Assembly (NCBI GenBank): GCA_963747985.1
Contig: CAVVHG010000006.1
Coordinates: 806,001-870,000, forward strand
DNA length: 64,000 bases
Origin: JACADW01 sp963747985
Lineage (GTDB): Bacteria > Acidobacteriota > UBA6911
Direction of reading: 5' to 3'
Positions 19,394 through 27,529 of this stretch are shown here, piece after piece; the stretch's first letter is position 1; the number at the start of each line of letters is the position of its first letter. A model generated the notes under the pieces. It made no database searches, had not been told where the DNA came from, and saw nothing but the letters and a program-made list of their open reading frames with translations. Both the position numbers and the translations under genes were made by a program.

Positions 19394-19804
19394 TCAGTCG
19401 CTGGATTCCACCCAGGCTTCGCCATCCTCGAAGAACTCCTTCTTCCAGATGGGCACCTTGATCTTGATAGCGTCGATGGCAAAGCGGCAGGCGTCGAACG
19501 CAGCGGCGCGATGGGCGGAAACTACCACGATCGCCACGCTGCATTCCCCCGGGAACAGCCGGCCGATCCGGTGCACCATCCCGATGTCCCGGATGCCGAA
19601 TTGCCCTATTGCGTCTGTGGCCACCTGCTCCAGTTCGCGCAGCGCCATTGCTTCGTAGGCAGAATATTCCAGGGAGCAGACCCGCCTTCCGTGCGAGTGG
19701 TTGCGTACGACACCCTCGAAGATCACGACAGCACCGTCCTCCTCCCGGGCAAGGCTGCTCCGGAGGCCGGCAACGTCGATGGATTCACTCACCAGACGGA
19801 TCAT
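19394..19804 (-). CDS. moaE: molybdopterin synthase catalytic (large) subunit
   Basis: 136 residues from ATG 19804, chosen because GGAGGA sits five bases upstream inside the end of moaD and the next residues (MIRLVSESID) match a MoaE start. Conserved stretches are present: DGAVVIFEGVVRNHSHGR, LEYSAYEAMA, HRIGRLFPGE, VVVSAHRAAAFDACRFAID and the catalytic-lysine region KIKVPIWKKEFFEDG. It converts precursor Z (cPMP) to molybdopterin using MoaD-thiocarboxylate. It lies one base after the moaD stop. No other moa genes are in the window. Confidence 0.95.
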   Translation of the reverse strand: MIRLVSESIDVAGLRSSLAREEDGAVVIFEGVVRNHSHGRRVCSLEYSAYEAMALRELEQVATDAIGQFGIRDIGMVHRIGRLFPGECSVAIVVVSAHRAAAFDACRFAIDAIKIKVPIWKKEFFEDGEAWVESSD

Positions 19805-19805
19805 C

Positions 19806-20051
19806 TCATCCTCCGCTGACGGGAGGGAAAAAGGCGACTTCGTCCCCATCATGCAGCGGCTCATCCCGGTATACGTGCCTGGAGTTGACTGCAGAGAGGA
19901 TTCTGCCCCGGTTCGGGTCCAGGGCGGGGAATCGGGCGACAAGCTCGCCGAGGAGCGAGCCGACCGTCTCGTGTTCCGGGGTATCGAGCGTGATCTCGGA
20001 CGTGCCGGCAATGTCCGCTAAAGAGGCGAAAAACAGGACGCGGATTCTCAT
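19806..20051 (-). CDS. moaD: molybdopterin synthase sulfur-carrier (small) subunit
   Basis: 81 residues with the ubiquitin-like fold pattern (MRIRVLFFASLADIAGTSEI) and the essential C-terminal Gly-Gly (PPVSGG) that becomes the thiocarboxylate. Start ATG 20051 overlaps the stop of the upstream PBP4 gene by one base (TGATG), so the two are translationally coupled. Its product pairs with MoaE, encoded immediately downstream. Confidence 0.95.
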   Translation of the reverse strand: MRIRVLFFASLADIAGTSEITLDTPEHETVGSLLGELVARFPALDPNRGRILSAVNSRHVYRDEPLHDGDEVAFFPPVSGG

Positions 20052-21547
20052 CAGTAGAGGTTGACGAACAGGGAACAGATCTCGTCAATTGTCCTGCGCA
20101 CGCGCGTTATGGAGGTCCTGGCATCATTGGCGAAGATGCTGAAGATCAACTGCTTCCCCGACTTGGTCGTCATGTAGCCGGAGAGCGTGGAGACACCGTT
20201 GAGAGTCCCGGTCTTCGCGAAGATCACTCCCCTCATGGGCTGGGCGGTCATCCGGTTCTTGAGCGTACCGTCCGTTCCGCTGACGGCCAGCGTTCCCAGG
20301 AACAGCCCGAAGTAGGGGCGGGTAGAGATGTACTTCAGAAGGGAAGTCTGGAAGCGCGGCGTGACCAGGTTCTCCCGCGAAAGCCCGCAGCCGTCCCCCA
20401 GGCTTACCTGCTGGTTTTCGATCCCGGCATCGAGGAGGAAGCGACGCACTACCCGCAGACCTGCCTCCTCTGTTCCTTCTCCGTTAAACTCAGCGCCGAG
20501 GGTGCGCAGAAGCATCTCCGCGTGGAGGTTCTGGCTCTGCTTATTGATAATCTCGAGTTCTCGGATCAGCGGCGGTGACTCGCGTTCCGCGAGCAGGACG
20601 AGCGCACGATGCGCGGCCGGCGGCATGTCTCCGCTATGCAGCACGCCCACCTGCCCGTCAACGACGACGCCGTTGTGTTGAAGTTCTTCTTTGAGAACGG
20701 AGGCCGCCAGCTCGGCCGGGTTCTCCATGACCACATACCGGTTGACGTTCTGCCCCTCGGGCAGAACGCCTGAGACCACGATGGTTCGTGTGCCGCGGAT
20801 GAGACGCACGTTCACGGTGCGCCGGGCTTTGCGCGTACCCGTCACACCGAGGTTCCGGACCCGGTAGTAGGAATTACGCGGCTCCATGCCCACCCTGACG
20901 AGTTGTTTCGATCTGGCGGGCCAGACACTGATCCAGACGACGTTGTTGTTGATGCTGAGGGCGCAGATCGGCGCGCCGTATACCGATTTGAGATCCTGTG
21001 CGGTCCACCCCTGACCGCTGCTCGTGGGATCGAAATAACTGTCGTCCCCGATGATGTTCCCCTCGACTCGCCTGATTCCCAGGGAGCCGAGCTTCTCCGC
21101 CAGGTCCCGAATCGCAGGCTTCTCGGCGGGATCCTCCGGAAGATCCGTCAGGTTGGGATCACCGCGTCCGACGAGGTACAGGTCGCCGGCCAGCGTACCG
21201 TCCGCGAGGATGCGGCCGTTCGTGTAGACACCGGTTCGAAACCTGAAGTCGGGCCCCAGTTTCTCAAGCGCCGTCGAGGTGGTGAGTACCTTCAGGACGG
21301 AAGCGGGCGTGAATGGCCTGTCCGGGTTGAGCGAGACCAGGACTTGGTTGTCGGCTGTGTCGATCACCTCCATGCCCCAGTGCGTGGAACGGATACCCGG
21401 CCGCTTGAGAGCCTGAGAAATCCTGGTCTGGATCGTCTCCAGCGATGTGGCTGCAAAGCACGGCGGGACGAGGACCGGGGCAATGACGAAAAGAAGCGAG
21501 GAGAGTGCTGGGAAATACCTGCGGAACCGGCTGATAGGTCGAGTCAT
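20051..21547 (-). CDS. dacB: D-alanyl-D-alanine carboxypeptidase/endopeptidase, PBP4 (S13) family
   Basis: 498 residues with a cleavable signal region (ALSSLLFVIAPVLVPPCFA). S13 active-site elements in order: SVLK in FTPASVLKVLTTS (nucleophile Ser, SxxK), the large inserted domain typical of PBP4, DGCGLSRENL (corresponding to DGSGLSRxN of the family) and FAKTGTLNG (KTG box). It trims or cleaves peptidoglycan peptide bridges in the periplasm. The first gene of a PBP4-moaD-moaE transcription unit; a functional link between cell wall and Moco synthesis is not obvious. One family Ser (DGSG) is Cys here. Confidence 0.92.
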   Translation of the reverse strand: MTRPISRFRRYFPALSSLLFVIAPVLVPPCFAATSLETIQTRISQALKRPGIRSTHWGMEVIDTADNQVLVSLNPDRPFTPASVLKVLTTSTALEKLGPDFRFRTGVYTNGRILADGTLAGDLYLVGRGDPNLTDLPEDPAEKPAIRDLAEKLGSLGIRRVEGNIIGDDSYFDPTSSGQGWTAQDLKSVYGAPICALSINNNVVWISVWPARSKQLVRVGMEPRNSYYRVRNLGVTGTRKARRTVNVRLIRGTRTIVVSGVLPEGQNVNRYVVMENPAELAASVLKEELQHNGVVVDGQVGVLHSGDMPPAAHRALVLLAERESPPLIRELEIINKQSQNLHAEMLLRTLGAEFNGEGTEEAGLRVVRRFLLDAGIENQQVSLGDGCGLSRENLVTPRFQTSLLKYISTRPYFGLFLGTLAVSGTDGTLKNRMTAQPMRGVIFAKTGTLNGVSTLSGYMTTKSGKQLIFSIFANDARTSITRVRRTIDEICSLFVNLY

Positions 21548-21675
21548 TATCCTCTTCTCTTTTGTTCATTTATCGCCACAGATCACCGGGAGGTTTAGGG
21601 CACAGACGATCCCCTCGGGAAACCTGCGGAAACGCGAGTATCTTTATCACAGAAAAGCCTGAGACGCCACCCTGC

Positions 21676-22533
21676 TCAGGTCCTGGGCGCTCTTTCGAAC
21701 AAGAGCGAGTCGTTCAGGGAAGTATCGCCAATGCGTACCCCGACGCCGATCAATGCCGCGTCCTGGACCTTGTTGAGCGGTTCGAGCGTGTCCGGATGCG
21801 CCACAATGGCATATTCCAGCTTCGCCAGCGGTTCAGACTGGACGACGTCGGTAACCTGTTTGACAATCTTCTTCGCCTGCGCCTCTCCGGCAAGTAAGGT
21901 CGATTGGGCTGTCTGCAGGCTGCGGTAGATCACCGGGGCGGCTGCCTTCTGGGCAGGGGTCAGGAAGTAGTTGCGCGCGGCATAGGCCAGGCCAGAGGAA
22001 TCACGCACCACGGGGGTGACGACAACCTCGGTATCGATGTTCAGGTCGCGCATCATCTTCCTCAGGATGGCGCCTTGCACATGGTCCTTCTGTCCGAAGA
22101 AGATGAAGGCGGGCTTCACGATATGCAGCATCTTGAGGATGCTGGTCGTCATTCCCCTGAAGTATGTTCTCCGGTAAATCCCGGGCAGTTTGGAACCGAA
22201 GTTTTCCACCTCGACGTAAGTCGTGAAGTCGGATGGATACATTTCCTCCTCGGGCGGCGTGAAGATGTAATCCACGTCCTCCTGCCGGAGAATATCGACG
22301 TCCTTCGTGATGTCGCGGGGATACTGGCGATACTCCTCCTCCGTGAGAAACTGCAGGCGATTGACGAAGATCGAGACTACCACGATGTCGGTCATCTTCC
22401 TGGCCGCCTGGATCAGGCTGATGTGGCCCGGATGGATGGCTCCCATGGTGGAGACGAGTCCTATCTTCACATCCTCCGACACTACCTTGGCGGTCATCGC
22501 CGCCATGCGAGAGACGCGGTTGACTATCTCCAT
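21676..22533 (-). CDS. panC: pantothenate synthetase
   Basis: 285 residues from ATG 22533 (MEIVNRVSRMAAMTAKVV), the family's usual start; upstream in-frame codons add an implausible leader. It condenses pantoate and beta-alanine with ATP in the coenzyme A pathway. Motifs: STMGAIHPGHISLIQAARK (HxGH nucleotide site), FVNRLQF (family usually FVNPxQF; Pro replaced by Arg here), FFGQKDHVQGAILRKMM and RDSSGLAYAARNYFL (KMSKS-like region). The Pro-to-Arg change near the pantoate site is unusual. No panB or panD nearby. Confidence 0.93.
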   Translation of the reverse strand: MEIVNRVSRMAAMTAKVVSEDVKIGLVSTMGAIHPGHISLIQAARKMTDIVVVSIFVNRLQFLTEEEYRQYPRDITKDVDILRQEDVDYIFTPPEEEMYPSDFTTYVEVENFGSKLPGIYRRTYFRGMTTSILKMLHIVKPAFIFFGQKDHVQGAILRKMMRDLNIDTEVVVTPVVRDSSGLAYAARNYFLTPAQKAAAPVIYRSLQTAQSTLLAGEAQAKKIVKQVTDVVQSEPLAKLEYAIVAHPDTLEPLNKVQDAALIGVGVRIGDTSLNDSLLFERAPRT

Positions 22534-22596
22534 GGGGGTGAGATGATAACACAAATCTGCATTGCCGGCGCGTCTGGCCGGCCGCAAACTGTGCTG

Positions 22597-23414
22597 CAGA
22601 CAGTGGGGATTGAAGTGACCTCATCTCGTCAGGTGATCGCTGTCCAACCCCTTCAGGGTTGGGCCTTGCGGCAGATCCGATCCTCCCCGGGGTTTGCACC
22701 CCGGGCTGATCTGTTCGACCCCCTTCGGGGTCGAGTCCGACATACTGCGCGTGGGGACTGAGAGTGACCATGCCGTCCAGCCCATTGACTCGCCGGTGGC
22801 GGCGATGCCCCACGGATGCCGCCGCGATCGACAGCGACGACGCTGAAAGCGTCGAATAGCCCGGGGTGCAAACCCCCCGGGTATCGGGATGATCAGAAGG
22901 TGTCAACCCTGAAGGTCCAGTCCATCGATTCACTGGTAGCGGCGATGCCTCACGGATGCCGCCGCGATCGACACCGACGACGCTGAAAGCGTCGAATAGA
23001 ACAGCCCGGGGTGCAAACCCCGGGTATCGGGATGATCAGAAGGTGTCAACCCTGAAGGTCCAGTCCATCGATTCACTGGTAGCGGCGATGCCTCACGGAT
23101 GCCAGCCGCGATCGACACCGACGACGCTGAAAGCGTCGAATAGAACAGCCCGGGGTGCAAACCCCGGGTATCGGGATGATCAGAAGGTGTCAACCCTGAA
23201 GGTCCAGTCCATCGATTCACTGGTAGCGGCGATGCCTCGCAGATGCCAGCCGCGATCGACAGCGACGACGCTGAAAGCGTCGAATAGAACAGCCCGGGGT
23301 GCAAACCCCGGGTATCGGGATGATCAGAAGGTGTCAACCCTAGAGGGGTTGAACGGCGTCCCTGCAGCGCAGGCTGCTGTGACGCGTCACCAGTCTCGTA
23401 GTCCTCACTGTCTG
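22597..23414. repeat. hairpin-array element, copy B, inverted relative to copy A and internally expanded
   Basis: The ends CAGACAGTG (22597-22605) and CACTGTCTG (23406-23414) match the core of copy A's termini. Read on the minus strand, the outer parts match copy A (10203-10603) almost base for base, including hairpins TTCGACCCC/GGGGTCGA and CCCGGGGT/ACCCCGGG. Inside, a 143-144-base module is repeated about four times (next feature), which explains the extra length of about 0.4 kb. Long frames on both strands through this block are by-products of a repeat length divisible by three. Confidence 0.85.
22757..23345. repeat. tandem array of about four 144-bp modules
   Basis: The marker TGTCAACCCT recurs at 22901, 23044 and 23188, and as TGTCAACCC at 23332: periods of 143, 144 and 144 bases. 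Each module carries a hairpin GACGC/GCGTC with loop TGAAA, a hairpin CCCGGGGT/ACCCCGGG with loop GCAA, and a shared spacer. The first module is the most diverged and has two extra C in its second hairpin (22858-22881); modules 2-4 are nearly identical, pointing to recent amplification. Unit size and lack of unique spacers exclude a CRISPR array. Confidence 0.85.
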
Positions 23415-23538
23415 GACCACAGGTCCGCAAAATGTCATGTATCCCGGCTCCGCGAACCCGCTTTCGCAGCGGGGATGGCCGACTTCACTGCCGGGCACAG
23501 CAGGGCTTTCCGGCAAGGGCCAGGACCGAAAATTGCCC

Positions 23539-23566
23539 TTCAAAATCTTCGGTGCGTCTGTATACT
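23539..23566 (+). promoter_or_regulatory. candidate sigma-70-type promoter of the TonB receptor gene
   Basis: TTCAAA (23539-23544), 16 bases, then TATACT (23561-23566), about 50 bases before the receptor start, in a locally AT-richer stretch. The -10 is a good match and the -35 is fair (4 of 6). No operator palindrome is seen around it. Confidence 0.45.
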
Positions 23567-23617
23567 TACCCGAGTTTATCCCTGACATCGCGGAAGGTTT
23601 GAGAAAGGTGCTTTTAT

Positions 23618-26600
23618 ATGAACCTGCTTAGAGGAAAGTTGCGCCTGCTCGTCATGCTGATGAGCGCTGGCCTGCTGATCCCCCTGGCACTTTACGGGCA
23701 GACGGTAACTGCCACTCTGACCGGAACCATCACCGACCAGAGCGGAGCAGTCATCCCGGGTGTCACCGTCAAAGCCCAGAACCAGGGGACGCAGCTCGAA
23801 TACTCCGCCCAGACCAACGAAACGGGCGTATACAAGATTCCCTTTATCCCGATAGGGACCTATGTTGTCTCTGCGGAACTGACCGGATTCAAGAAGGCGG
23901 TAACGAATCCAATCAGGCTTGAGGTAAACCAAACCGCTCGCGTCGACCTGAAACTCGAGATCGGCCAGCTCTCTGATACGGTTTCCGTCACAGGCGTATC
24001 GCCGATACTGCAGAGTGAGACGACCGAGGTCGGGGCGGTCATCACCGGCAACACCACGGTAAGCCTGCCTCTGAACGGGCGCAATTTCGCCCAGCTCACG
24101 CTGCTGGTTCCCGGTGCCGTGACGCCTAACCCGACCACGTTCACCGGCGCCACCCGGTACGGCGGCGGGGGCCGGCCGTATGTCAACGGAAACCGCGAGC
24201 AGGGCAACAGCTTCCTGCTCGACGGCGTTTCCACCGACGAAACCATCGACAACCGGATCGGCTACAGCCCGAACGTCGATGCGATCGCGGAATTCAAGAT
24301 CGAAACCAACAACGCGTCCGCGGAGTTCGGAAACGTGGCCGGCGCAATCGTCAATACGACGATGAAGTCCGGCTCCAACGAATTCCACGGCAACGTGTTC
24401 GAGTTCTTCCGCAACGATGCGCTTGACGCCAACACCTGGAGCAATAATCGCAGTGGAGCTCCCAAGGCGTCACTCAAGCAGAATGTGTATGGGGTCACGA
24501 TAGGCGGACCCATCGTCAAGAACCGTACGTTCTTCTTCGCCGACTGGCAAGGCACTCGGGCTCACTCGGGCGGCGGCACGACCGCTTCGGTCGCACCGGC
24601 TGCCTGGCGTACCGGCGATCTGTCCGGCCTGCCCCAGGTTATCAAGGATCCGGTTACCGGCACTCCTTTCCCGGGAAACATAATTCCGGAAAGCCGAATC
24701 GTGAACCCTGCTGCCAAAGCCCTGTTCGCCAACCAGGACCTCTATCCTCTGCCGAATGCCAACGTGAGCGGGGTCGTGGGCAACTACAAGACAACGCAGT
24801 TGACAACCACTGAGAATGATCAGTGGGACCTCAAGATCGACCACAAGCTGTCCAGTAAGGACCAGTTGTCGGGCCGGTTCTCCCAGGGGTGGTACAACCA
24901 GACAGGTGTGAAGGGCGTCCTGCCCACTATCCCGACCGGCATAACGGACGCGCCGGTCTGGAATTTCGTGACGAACTGGAACCGCACCATCGGCGCGACC
25001 ATGGTGAACGAAGCCAGGTTCGGAGTGCAGAGGACGTACATCCAGACCCAACTGAACGACTGGGGAGGGCTGGGTGACGCGAACGCGACGTTCGGTATCC
25101 CAGGCGGGCAGCCCATCCCGGGCCTGAGCTCGATCACGATGGGCGATGGAACTACGGCGATCGGATCCCGCGCCACGCTCGAAAGGAACGCCCCCAATAC
25201 CTTCTATTACGGGGACAACTTCTCGATGTCGCACGGCAAGCACTTCATGAAGATGGGCGGACAGCTGGAACGATACCAGCAAAACCGCTTCTACGCCGGC
25301 AATAACGGCCTGCTCGGCTACTTCAACTACACCGGGCTTTTCACCGGCTCGGCTTTCGCCGATTTCCTCCTCGACCAACTTCAGTCCAAGGGTCGTGGAA
25401 GCCAGACCGGAACCTGGGGACACCGCCAGAACCGGACCGGGCTCTTCTTCCAGGATGACTGGAAGGTCAGGAGCAATCTCACCCTTAATCTGGGGATGCG
25501 CTGGGAGTACACCTCGCCCCTGATCGAGGTTCACGACCGTCAGTCCAACTTCGACCTGAAGACCGGCCAGCAGCTGTTCGCGGGGGAGGATGGGAACAGC
25601 CGCGCGCTGTACAAGCCCTACTACAAGGGCTTTGAGCCGCGCGTGGGTTTTGCCTGGAGCCCCGGCGCTTTCGACAACAAGTTCGTGGTGCGCATGGGCT
25701 ACGGCATCGTGCAGTTCATGGAGGGCACAGGGTCGAACCTGCGCCTGCCGATGAACCCTCCCTTCTTCTTTGAGTCAGACGTCAGCTTCGTTCCCATAGA
25801 CGGCGTGTCGCCCGGCAAACTCTCGACAGGATTCACGGAGTTGATCCCTCGCGATCAACCTTCGGGCATCGTCCGCATCTGGAGCACGGACCTGAGACCG
25901 CAGTTCACCCAGCAGTGGAACTTCAGCATGGAGTATCAGCTGACTCCGACAATGGCAGTGACCGCGGCTTACGTCGGCAACCGGGCCACGCATCTTGTCG
26001 ACCCGAGAGACTTCAACCAGCCTCTCCCGGGTACCGGCGATCCTTCGACATGGGCTCCGCTTCAGACCAGGCGTCCTCTCTATGCAACGCAGCCTCTGAT
26101 AACCCAGGTCGGGGGAACCGAGTCCCAGGCAACAAGCGACTACAATGCGATGCAGCTCAGCGCCAGGCGGAGGTATGTCGCCGGGTTCGAGTTCCTCGCG
26201 TCGTACACGCTCAGCAAGACCATCACCGACAACCTCGGATACTACGGCAGCGGCGGCGTTGCCGGGATGAGCGCGTACTGGCTCAATTCCTACAACCGGC
26301 TGGGTGACCGCGGCCTGTCGTTCTTCGACGCCACTCACAACTTTGTCTGGTCAGGCACGTATGACCTGCCCTGGGGCAAGGGAAAACACTGGGGCGGCGA
26401 CTGGAGCGGCGCGATGAACGCGATCCTGGGCGGATGGAACGTCAACAACATCATCCAGCTCCGTTCCGGGTTCCCCATCACCATCCAGGCCAATGACGTT
26501 TCACTGCAGAACTCAAGGGCGGGCGGCAGGCCCGACCGTGTCGGCAGCGGCGACGTGGGCGATCCTACTCTGGAGAAGTGGCTCGACATCACCGCCTTCA

Positions 26601-26869
26601 AGTTGCCGGCCACCGGGTCCTTCGGGAACTGCGGCGTCAGCACCAACCGGGCTCCCGGGTTTATCAACTGGGATTTCGGAGTGGGCAAACAATTCAACGT
26701 CACGGAAACCAAGTACATCGTCTTCCGTGCGGAGTTCTTCAACCTTACCAACACACCGAGCTTCAGCCCTCCCGGGAGAAGCATCTCCTCGCCGAACACT
26801 TTCGGTTTGATTACGGGGACGGTGTCTGCTCCCAGGAACATGGAGTTCGCACTCAAGTTCCAGTTCTAG
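23618..26869 (+). CDS. TonB-dependent receptor with carboxypeptidase-regulatory N-terminal domain
   Basis: 1083 residues. Signal peptide (LRLLVMLMSAGLLIPLALYG), then a carboxypeptidase-regulatory-like beta-sandwich (ATLTGTITDQSGAVIPGVTV to about residue 110), a plug domain (LPLNGRNFAQLTLLVPGAV; GNSFLLDGVSTDETIDN) and a long 22-strand-type barrel ending in the aromatic residue Phe (EFALKFQF). This is the Oar/SusC-like type abundant in acidobacteria. Role: TonB-driven uptake across the outer membrane, probably of glycan or peptide fragments. It stands alone without a SusD partner; AAGG lies just before the start. Confidence 0.92.
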   Translation: MNLLRGKLRLLVMLMSAGLLIPLALYGQTVTATLTGTITDQSGAVIPGVTVKAQNQGTQLEYSAQTNETGVYKIPFIPIGTYVVSAELTGFKKAVTNPIRLEVNQTARVDLKLEIGQLSDTVSVTGVSPILQSETTEVGAVITGNTTVSLPLNGRNFAQLTLLVPGAVTPNPTTFTGATRYGGGGRPYVNGNREQGNSFLLDGVSTDETIDNRIGYSPNVDAIAEFKIETNNASAEFGNVAGAIVNTTMKSGSNEFHGNVFEFFRNDALDANTWSNNRSGAPKASLKQNVYGVTIGGPIVKNRTFFFADWQGTRAHSGGGTTASVAPAAWRTGDLSGLPQVIKDPVTGTPFPGNIIPESRIVNPAAKALFANQDLYPLPNANVSGVVGNYKTTQLTTTENDQWDLKIDHKLSSKDQLSGRFSQGWYNQTGVKGVLPTIPTGITDAPVWNFVTNWNRTIGATMVNEARFGVQRTYIQTQLNDWGGLGDANATFGIPGGQPIPGLSSITMGDGTTAIGSRATLERNAPNTFYYGDNFSMSHGKHFMKMGGQLERYQQNRFYAGNNGLLGYFNYTGLFTGSAFADFLLDQLQSKGRGSQTGTWGHRQNRTGLFFQDDWKVRSNLTLNLGMRWEYTSPLIEVHDRQSNFDLKTGQQLFAGEDGNSRALYKPYYKGFEPRVGFAWSPGAFDNKFVVRMGYGIVQFMEGTGSNLRLPMNPPFFFESDVSFVPIDGVSPGKLSTGFTELIPRDQPSGIVRIWSTDLRPQFTQQWNFSMEYQLTPTMAVTAAYVGNRATHLVDPRDFNQPLPGTGDPSTWAPLQTRRPLYATQPLITQVGGTESQATSDYNAMQLSARRRYVAGFEFLASYTLSKTITDNLGYYGSGGVAGMSAYWLNSYNRLGDRGLSFFDATHNFVWSGTYDLPWGKGKHWGGDWSGAMNAILGGWNVNNIIQLRSGFPITIQANDVSLQNSRAGGRPDRVGSGDVGDPTLEKWLDITAFKLPATGSFGNCGVSTNRAPGFINWDFGVGKQFNVTETKYIVFRAEFFNLTNTPSFSPPGRSISSPNTFGLITGTVSAPRNMEFALKFQF

Positions 26870-26881
26870 CAGACTGCTGTG

Positions 26882-26915
26882 AGTGCGGCGCGGGCTGGAA
26901 GGCCCGCGCCGCACT
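26882..26915 (+). terminator. strong hairpin after the TonB receptor gene
   Basis: AGTGCGGCGCGGGC (26882-26895) pairs perfectly with GCCCGCGCCGCACT (26902-26915), leaving loop TGGAAG, 12 bases after the stop codon. No T-run follows, so it may be a transcript-end stabiliser rather than a classic terminator. A related hairpin core (GCGGGCTGGAA) occurs inverted at 46025-46055. Confidence 0.5.
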
Positions 26916-27131
26916 TCGGCGACAACAGCCCATGCGCGCGGGGCGCACCCTCGCTTCTCCAGGCAGAGAGCCGATGTGGGGGGAATGGGTCCGTCGCGCC
27001 GCGGCGATTGATTGGGCGCTTCCGCGAAACGCGCCCAGTTGGGCCCCGGCCGGCCCTCCGCCTGGTTCCGACGCAGGCAGCGCAACCCCTGCGCAGGGCG
27101 GCGTGGCAGTTCCTCTCTTGTCGTGCTTTCC

Positions 27132-27488
27132 TCAGGCGAGCCACGCGCGGGCCGTCCCCAGTCGGGCGGGCAGGAAGTGCTTGATCGGCATGCCTCTCAT
27201 TCCTTTGCCCAGGAACGCCGCGAACAGATCCTCCCATTTTGCTTCCCCGACAATCGCGACCTTCTCCACCTGCTGATCGTATTCGAGGTGGAAGGGCACG
27301 CTGTTCCAGTCGTCTTTCTCATCCCAGCCCTCGAAATCCTCCAGCATCACCAGCAGGCTGAACTTCCTCTGGTGCTTGACCGCTTCCAGGAAGAGTCCCT
27401 GAAGCCTCGTGAACTCTTCCTTCCTGAGCAGACCGCTTATCTTCACCGTAACCGGATTCCCTGTTGGTTCGAGCACTTGAACAGCCAT
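27132..27488 (-). CDS. SpoIIAA-like (STAS/SpoIIAA-like) domain protein
   Basis: 118 residues from ATG 27488 (MAVQVLEPTGNPVTVKISGL). The pattern beta-strand, helix, FSLLVMLEDFEGWD, VEKVAIVGEAKWEDLFAAF and C-terminal helix matches the SpoIIAA-like family of stand-alone small proteins whose role is unclear; members bind lipids or act in stress responses. GGAGG-type purines precede the start. It lies upstream of an OYE-family gene on the same strand but 40 bases away on the wrong side for coupling (the OYE gene is transcribed first). Confidence 0.8.
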   Translation of the reverse strand: MAVQVLEPTGNPVTVKISGLLRKEEFTRLQGLFLEAVKHQRKFSLLVMLEDFEGWDEKDDWNSVPFHLEYDQQVEKVAIVGEAKWEDLFAAFLGKGMRGMPIKHFLPARLGTARAWLA

Positions 27489-27529
27489 TTCCGTTGACCT
27501 CCTGACAGACGGGATTGAGTCCTGATACG

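Noticed and set aside
22757..23345. CRISPR array
   Set aside because: Units of 144 bases are repeated whole, with no unique spacers and no cas genes.
22930..23585. Long frames on both strands through the 144-bp array (166 and 209 codons)
   Set aside because: The 144-base period is a multiple of three, so any open unit stays open; the peptides are repeats of hairpin translations without ribosome sites.
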